Shown here: positions 4,784 to 7,553 of the stretch, in pieces
Layout of the letters: each line of letters starts with the position of its first letter
Position numbering within the stretch: position 1 is the stretch's first letter
Source of the DNA: Bacteroidales bacterium
GTDB lineage: Bacteria > Bacteroidota > Bacteroidia > Bacteroidales > UBA7960
Length of the DNA stretch: 7,553 bases
Direction: 5' to 3'
Assembly (NCBI GenBank): GCA_007132865.1
Contig: SLNU01000076.1
Span: forward strand, 1 to 7,553
Translations under genes and position numbers: made by a program
The notes under the pieces: generated by a model
What the model was told of the DNA's origin: nothing
What the model saw: the letters and a program-made list of their open reading frames with translations, nothing else
Database searches by the model: none

Positions 4784-7553
4784 ATGAGCTTATCGTCAAT
4801 TAGCATAAAGCGCCCGGTTCTCGCCTCGGTCTTTACCATTCTGATCCTCCTTTTCGGGATGATCGGGATGACCTTCTTAGGTGTCAGGGAATTTCCCAGT
4901 GTGGACCCCCCGATCATTTCGGTCAGGACGTCTTACCCGGGTGCCAACTCCGATGTGATCGAGACGCAGATCACAGAACCCCTCGAGCAGAGCATCAACT
5001 CCGTGCCCGGCATACGCACACTGACCAGTGTGAGTCGTCAGGGCAGCAGCAACATCACCGTAGAGTTCGAGCTGAGCGTGGATATGGAAACCGCCGCCAA
5101 CGATGTGCGCGACAAGGTAGGCCAGGCACAGCGCATGCTGCCGAGGGATGTGGACCCGCCGATCGTTTCGAAGGCCGACGCGGATGCCACCCCGATTATG
5201 TTCATCACCGTTTCCTCTCCACAGCGTTCCCTGCTGGAGATTACAGAGCTGGCAGACCTGACGCTTAAGGAAAGGCTGCAGACCATCCCGGGTGTCAGCG
5301 GCATCCATATCTGGGGCCAGAAACGTTATGCCATGCGCCTGTGGTTGGACCCGATCAAGCTTGCCGGTTACGGGCTTACGCCCCTGGATGTGCGCAATGC
5401 GATTGGACGCGAGAACGTGGAACTGCCATCGGGAAGGATAGAAGGGACCGCCACCGAGCTGACCATACGGACCCTCGGTCTGATGTCCACGCCGGAGGAG
5501 TTTAACAATCTGATCATTCGGGAGGAACGCGGACAGGTGGTCCGCTTCATGGATGTCGGACGCGCGGAACTTGGGCCTGAGGATGAAAGGGGTGGCCTGC
5601 GGCGCAACAGGGTGCCCATGGTTGGCAATGCCATCGTTCCACAGCCTGGCTCCAACCACATCGAGATCGCCGATGAGGTATACAGACGCCTGGAACACAT
5701 CAAGCGGGACCTGCCCGACGATGTGACCCTGGAGATCGGCTTCGACAATACCCAGTACATCCGTTCTTCTATCCGGGAAGTGCGCAATACCATCTTCATA
5801 GCGTTTATACTGGTGGTGATCATCATATTCCTGTTCTTACGCGACTGGCGTACCACCCTGATTCCCATCCTGGTCATCCCGGTCTCGCTGATCGGATCGT
5901 TCTTCATCATGTACGCGGCGGGTTTCTCCATCAATGTGCTGACATTGCTGGCCGTAGTGCTTGCAATCGGACTGGTGGTGGATGATGCCATTGTGATGAT
6001 GGAAAACATTTATGTGAAAATTGAAAAGGGGATGACGCCGGTAGAGGCCGGACTGGCAGGGGCGAAGGAGATCTTTTTTGCCATCATCGCCACCACAATC
6101 ACCCTGGTGGCGGTGTTTTTTCCGATCGTATTCCTGGAAGGGATGACGGGACGCCTGTTCCGGGAGTTCAGCATCGTGATCGCCGGGGCTGTGGCCATTT
6201 CTTCCTTTGTCGCATTGTCGTTCACACCCATGGTGTCGACCAAGATCCTGAAACAGCGCACGAAACGTGGATGGTTTTTTCATCGGACAGAAGGGTTCTT
6301 CCAGCGTATGAACGAAGGCTATCGTAACGGCCTGGAATCTTTCCTGAAGCGCCGCTGGCTGGCCATCGTTATTTTATTTGCGTCAGCCGGACTTGTACTC
6401 TTGTTGTATGTGAATATCCCGGCCGAGATGGCCCCGATGGAGGACAGGTCTCAGGTGAGCATCAATGCAGTGGGACCCGAAGGGGCTACTTTTGAATACA
6501 TGGAAAATTTTCTGGAGGAGATCACCGCGCTGGTAGAAAACACGGTGCCCGAACGATCAGATATGACGGCCATGGTGTTTGGCGGCCGGAACAATGTCCG
6601 TGTCGAGCTTGTCAAACCCGACCAGCGGGAAGCCAGCCAGAATGATATTGCCAACCGCTTGTCTGCCGCTTTGCGGCCGATGACCGCGGCCCGTGCATTC
6701 GTTCAGCAGCAGTCCACTTTCGGTGGCCGTCGTTCAGGGATGCCGGTGCAGTATGTTTTGCAGGCCCAGAGCATCGACAAACTGCGGGAGGTCCTCCCGG
6801 AATTCATGGAAAAGGTAGCCGAAAGCGAGGTGCTGCAGATGTCGGATGTGAACCTGAAGTTCACGAAACCTGAGCTGCAGATCCGCATCAACCGGGAAAA
6901 GGCAAACATGCTGGGGGTCTCGGCCCAAAATGTGGGGCAAACGCTACAGTTGGCGTTAAGCGGACAAAGGTTTGGGTATTTCTTCATGCACGGAAAGCAA
7001 TACCAGATTCTTGGGGAGATGCAACGGGAGAACCGCAACAAGCCGTTGGACCTGAAATCGCTATATGTACGCAACAACAATGGGGACATGGTTCAGCTCG
7101 ACAACCTGGTCACCCTGGAAGAGCAGACCGCGCCCCCGCAGCTATACCGTTATAACCGCTTTGTGTCGGCCACCGTATCCTCGGGCCTCGCCCCCGGTGT
7201 GACCATCAGCGAGGGCATCGCAGAGATGCACCGCATTGGCGATGAGGTGCTGGATGAGACCTTCCGGACTGCCCTGGCGGGGGATTCAAAGGATTTCGAG
7301 GAAAGTTCCTCCAGTTTGATGTTCGCCTTCCTGCTGGCACTTGTTTTGATCTTCCTGGTGCTTTCTGCCCAGTTTGAAAGTTTCAAGGACCCCCTGATCG
7401 TGATGATGACCGTGCCCCTGGCCATTACCGGGGCCCTGTTGTTCCTGTGGTATTTCGATATCACGATGAATATCTTCAGCCAGATCGGCATCATTATGCT
7501 TATCGGACTGGTTTCGAAGAACGGGATCCTGATGGTGGAGTTTGCCAACCAGC
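4784..7553 (+). CDS. RND efflux permease (AcrB-like, probably HAE1 group), 3' end missing
   Basis: The frame starts at the ATG at 4784 (MSLSSISIKRPVLASVF) and is open to the right edge, giving 923 residues. AcrB-like pumps are about 1030-1050 residues, so about 100 are cut off, including TM11 and TM12. TM1 is about 12-32, followed by a periplasmic porter loop with the family motif QPGSN (287-291). TM2 begins near 336 (TIFIAFILVVIIIF). TM4 carries the proton-relay aspartates D400 and D401 in GLVVDDAIV, equivalent to AcrB D407/D408. TM7 is about 525-545, followed by the second porter loop; TM8 is about 845-865 and TM9 about 871-891. TM10 has K912 in GLVSKNG, equivalent to AcrB K940, so the proton-translocation residues are intact. 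It should export compounds from the inner membrane or periplasm by proton antiport, as a trimer with the preceding adaptor. The DD pair and the absence of heavy-metal (CusA-type) features favour hydrophobe/amphiphile efflux; the substrate is unknown. No frameshift was found when reading the frame through. Confidence 0.93.
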   Translation, partial: MSLSSISIKRPVLASVFTILILLFGMIGMTFLGVREFPSVDPPIISVRTSYPGANSDVIETQITEPLEQSINSVPGIRTLTSVSRQGSSNITVEFELSVDMETAANDVRDKVGQAQRMLPRDVDPPIVSKADADATPIMFITVSSPQRSLLEITELADLTLKERLQTIPGVSGIHIWGQKRYAMRLWLDPIKLAGYGLTPLDVRNAIGRENVELPSGRIEGTATELTIRTLGLMSTPEEFNNLIIREERGQVVRFMDVGRAELGPEDERGGLRRNRVPMVGNAIVPQPGSNHIEIADEVYRRLEHIKRDLPDDVTLEIGFDNTQYIRSSIREVRNTIFIAFILVVIIIFLFLRDWRTTLIPILVIPVSLIGSFFIMYAAGFSINVLTLLAVVLAIGLVVDDAIVMMENIYVKIEKGMTPVEAGLAGAKEIFFAIIATTITLVAVFFPIVFLEGMTGRLFREFSIVIAGAVAISSFVALSFTPMVSTKILKQRTKRGWFFHRTEGFFQRMNEGYRNGLESFLKRRWLAIVILFASAGLVLLLYVNIPAEMAPMEDRSQVSINAVGPEGATFEYMENFLEEITALVENTVPERSDMTAMVFGGRNNVRVELVKPDQREASQNDIANRLSAALRPMTAARAFVQQQSTFGGRRSGMPVQYVLQAQSIDKLREVLPEFMEKVAESEVLQMSDVNLKFTKPELQIRINREKANMLGVSAQNVGQTLQLALSGQRFGYFFMHGKQYQILGEMQRENRNKPLDLKSLYVRNNNGDMVQLDNLVTLEEQTAPPQLYRYNRFVSATVSSGLAPGVTISEGIAEMHRIGDEVLDETFRTALAGDSKDFEESSSSLMFAFLLALVLIFLVLSAQFESFKDPLIVMMTVPLAITGALLFLWYFDITMNIFSQIGIIMLIGLVSKNGILMVEFANQ

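Noticed and set aside
4877..5698. A 273-codon open frame on the minus strand inside the permease gene
   Set aside because: It lies antisense to a permease frame with clear RND motifs. Its translation is rich in His, Arg and Gly with no recognisable domain, as expected from a shadow of a GC-leaning gene.
5368..6283. Overlapping minus-strand frames (5368-6009 and 5837-6283) opposite the TM2-TM4 region of the permease
   Set aside because: They have low-complexity Ser/Arg/Met or His/Asp-rich translations, no family motif, and overlap each other and the real gene.

Overview
The window most likely comes from a member of the Bacteroidota. This is an inference from three things. None of the four start codons has a recognisable Shine-Dalgarno sequence; the bases before them are A/T-rich, as is usual in that phylum. 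The long two-domain M16 zinc peptidase is of a kind common there. The adaptor/RND gene pair is also typical of the phylum. Genes look moderately GC-rich, while the spacers are clearly AT-rich.

Layout: two genes read leftward and two read rightward from a 260-bp divergent spacer. On the minus strand, a 973-residue secreted M16 metallopeptidase (489-3410) is followed by a repeat-rich 207-bp spacer (282-488) and then by the first 93 codons of a DUF302-family gene (1-281), which runs off the left edge. On the plus strand, a complete HlyD/AcrA-type periplasmic adaptor gene (3671-4759) is followed after 24 bp by an AcrB-like RND permease (4784 to the right edge, 923 residues visible, roughly the last 100 missing). 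The adaptor and permease should form the inner-membrane and periplasmic parts of a tripartite efflux pump. No TolC-like outer-membrane factor and no regulator gene is visible. The peptidase probably acts in the periplasm; nothing in the sequence ties it to the pump beyond adjacency.

The genes themselves look ordinary. The most unusual part is the spacer after the peptidase. It holds three exact 12-bp direct repeats at a 21-bp period, an inverted copy that makes an intrinsic terminator on the minus strand, a 14-bp perfect palindrome between two repeats, and an outer 11-bp inverted repeat enclosing all of it. The whole spacer is also open in the frame of the DUF302 gene, from the peptidase stop codon onward. 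I see no RNA genes, CRISPR array, insertion sequence or convincing new multi-gene system.
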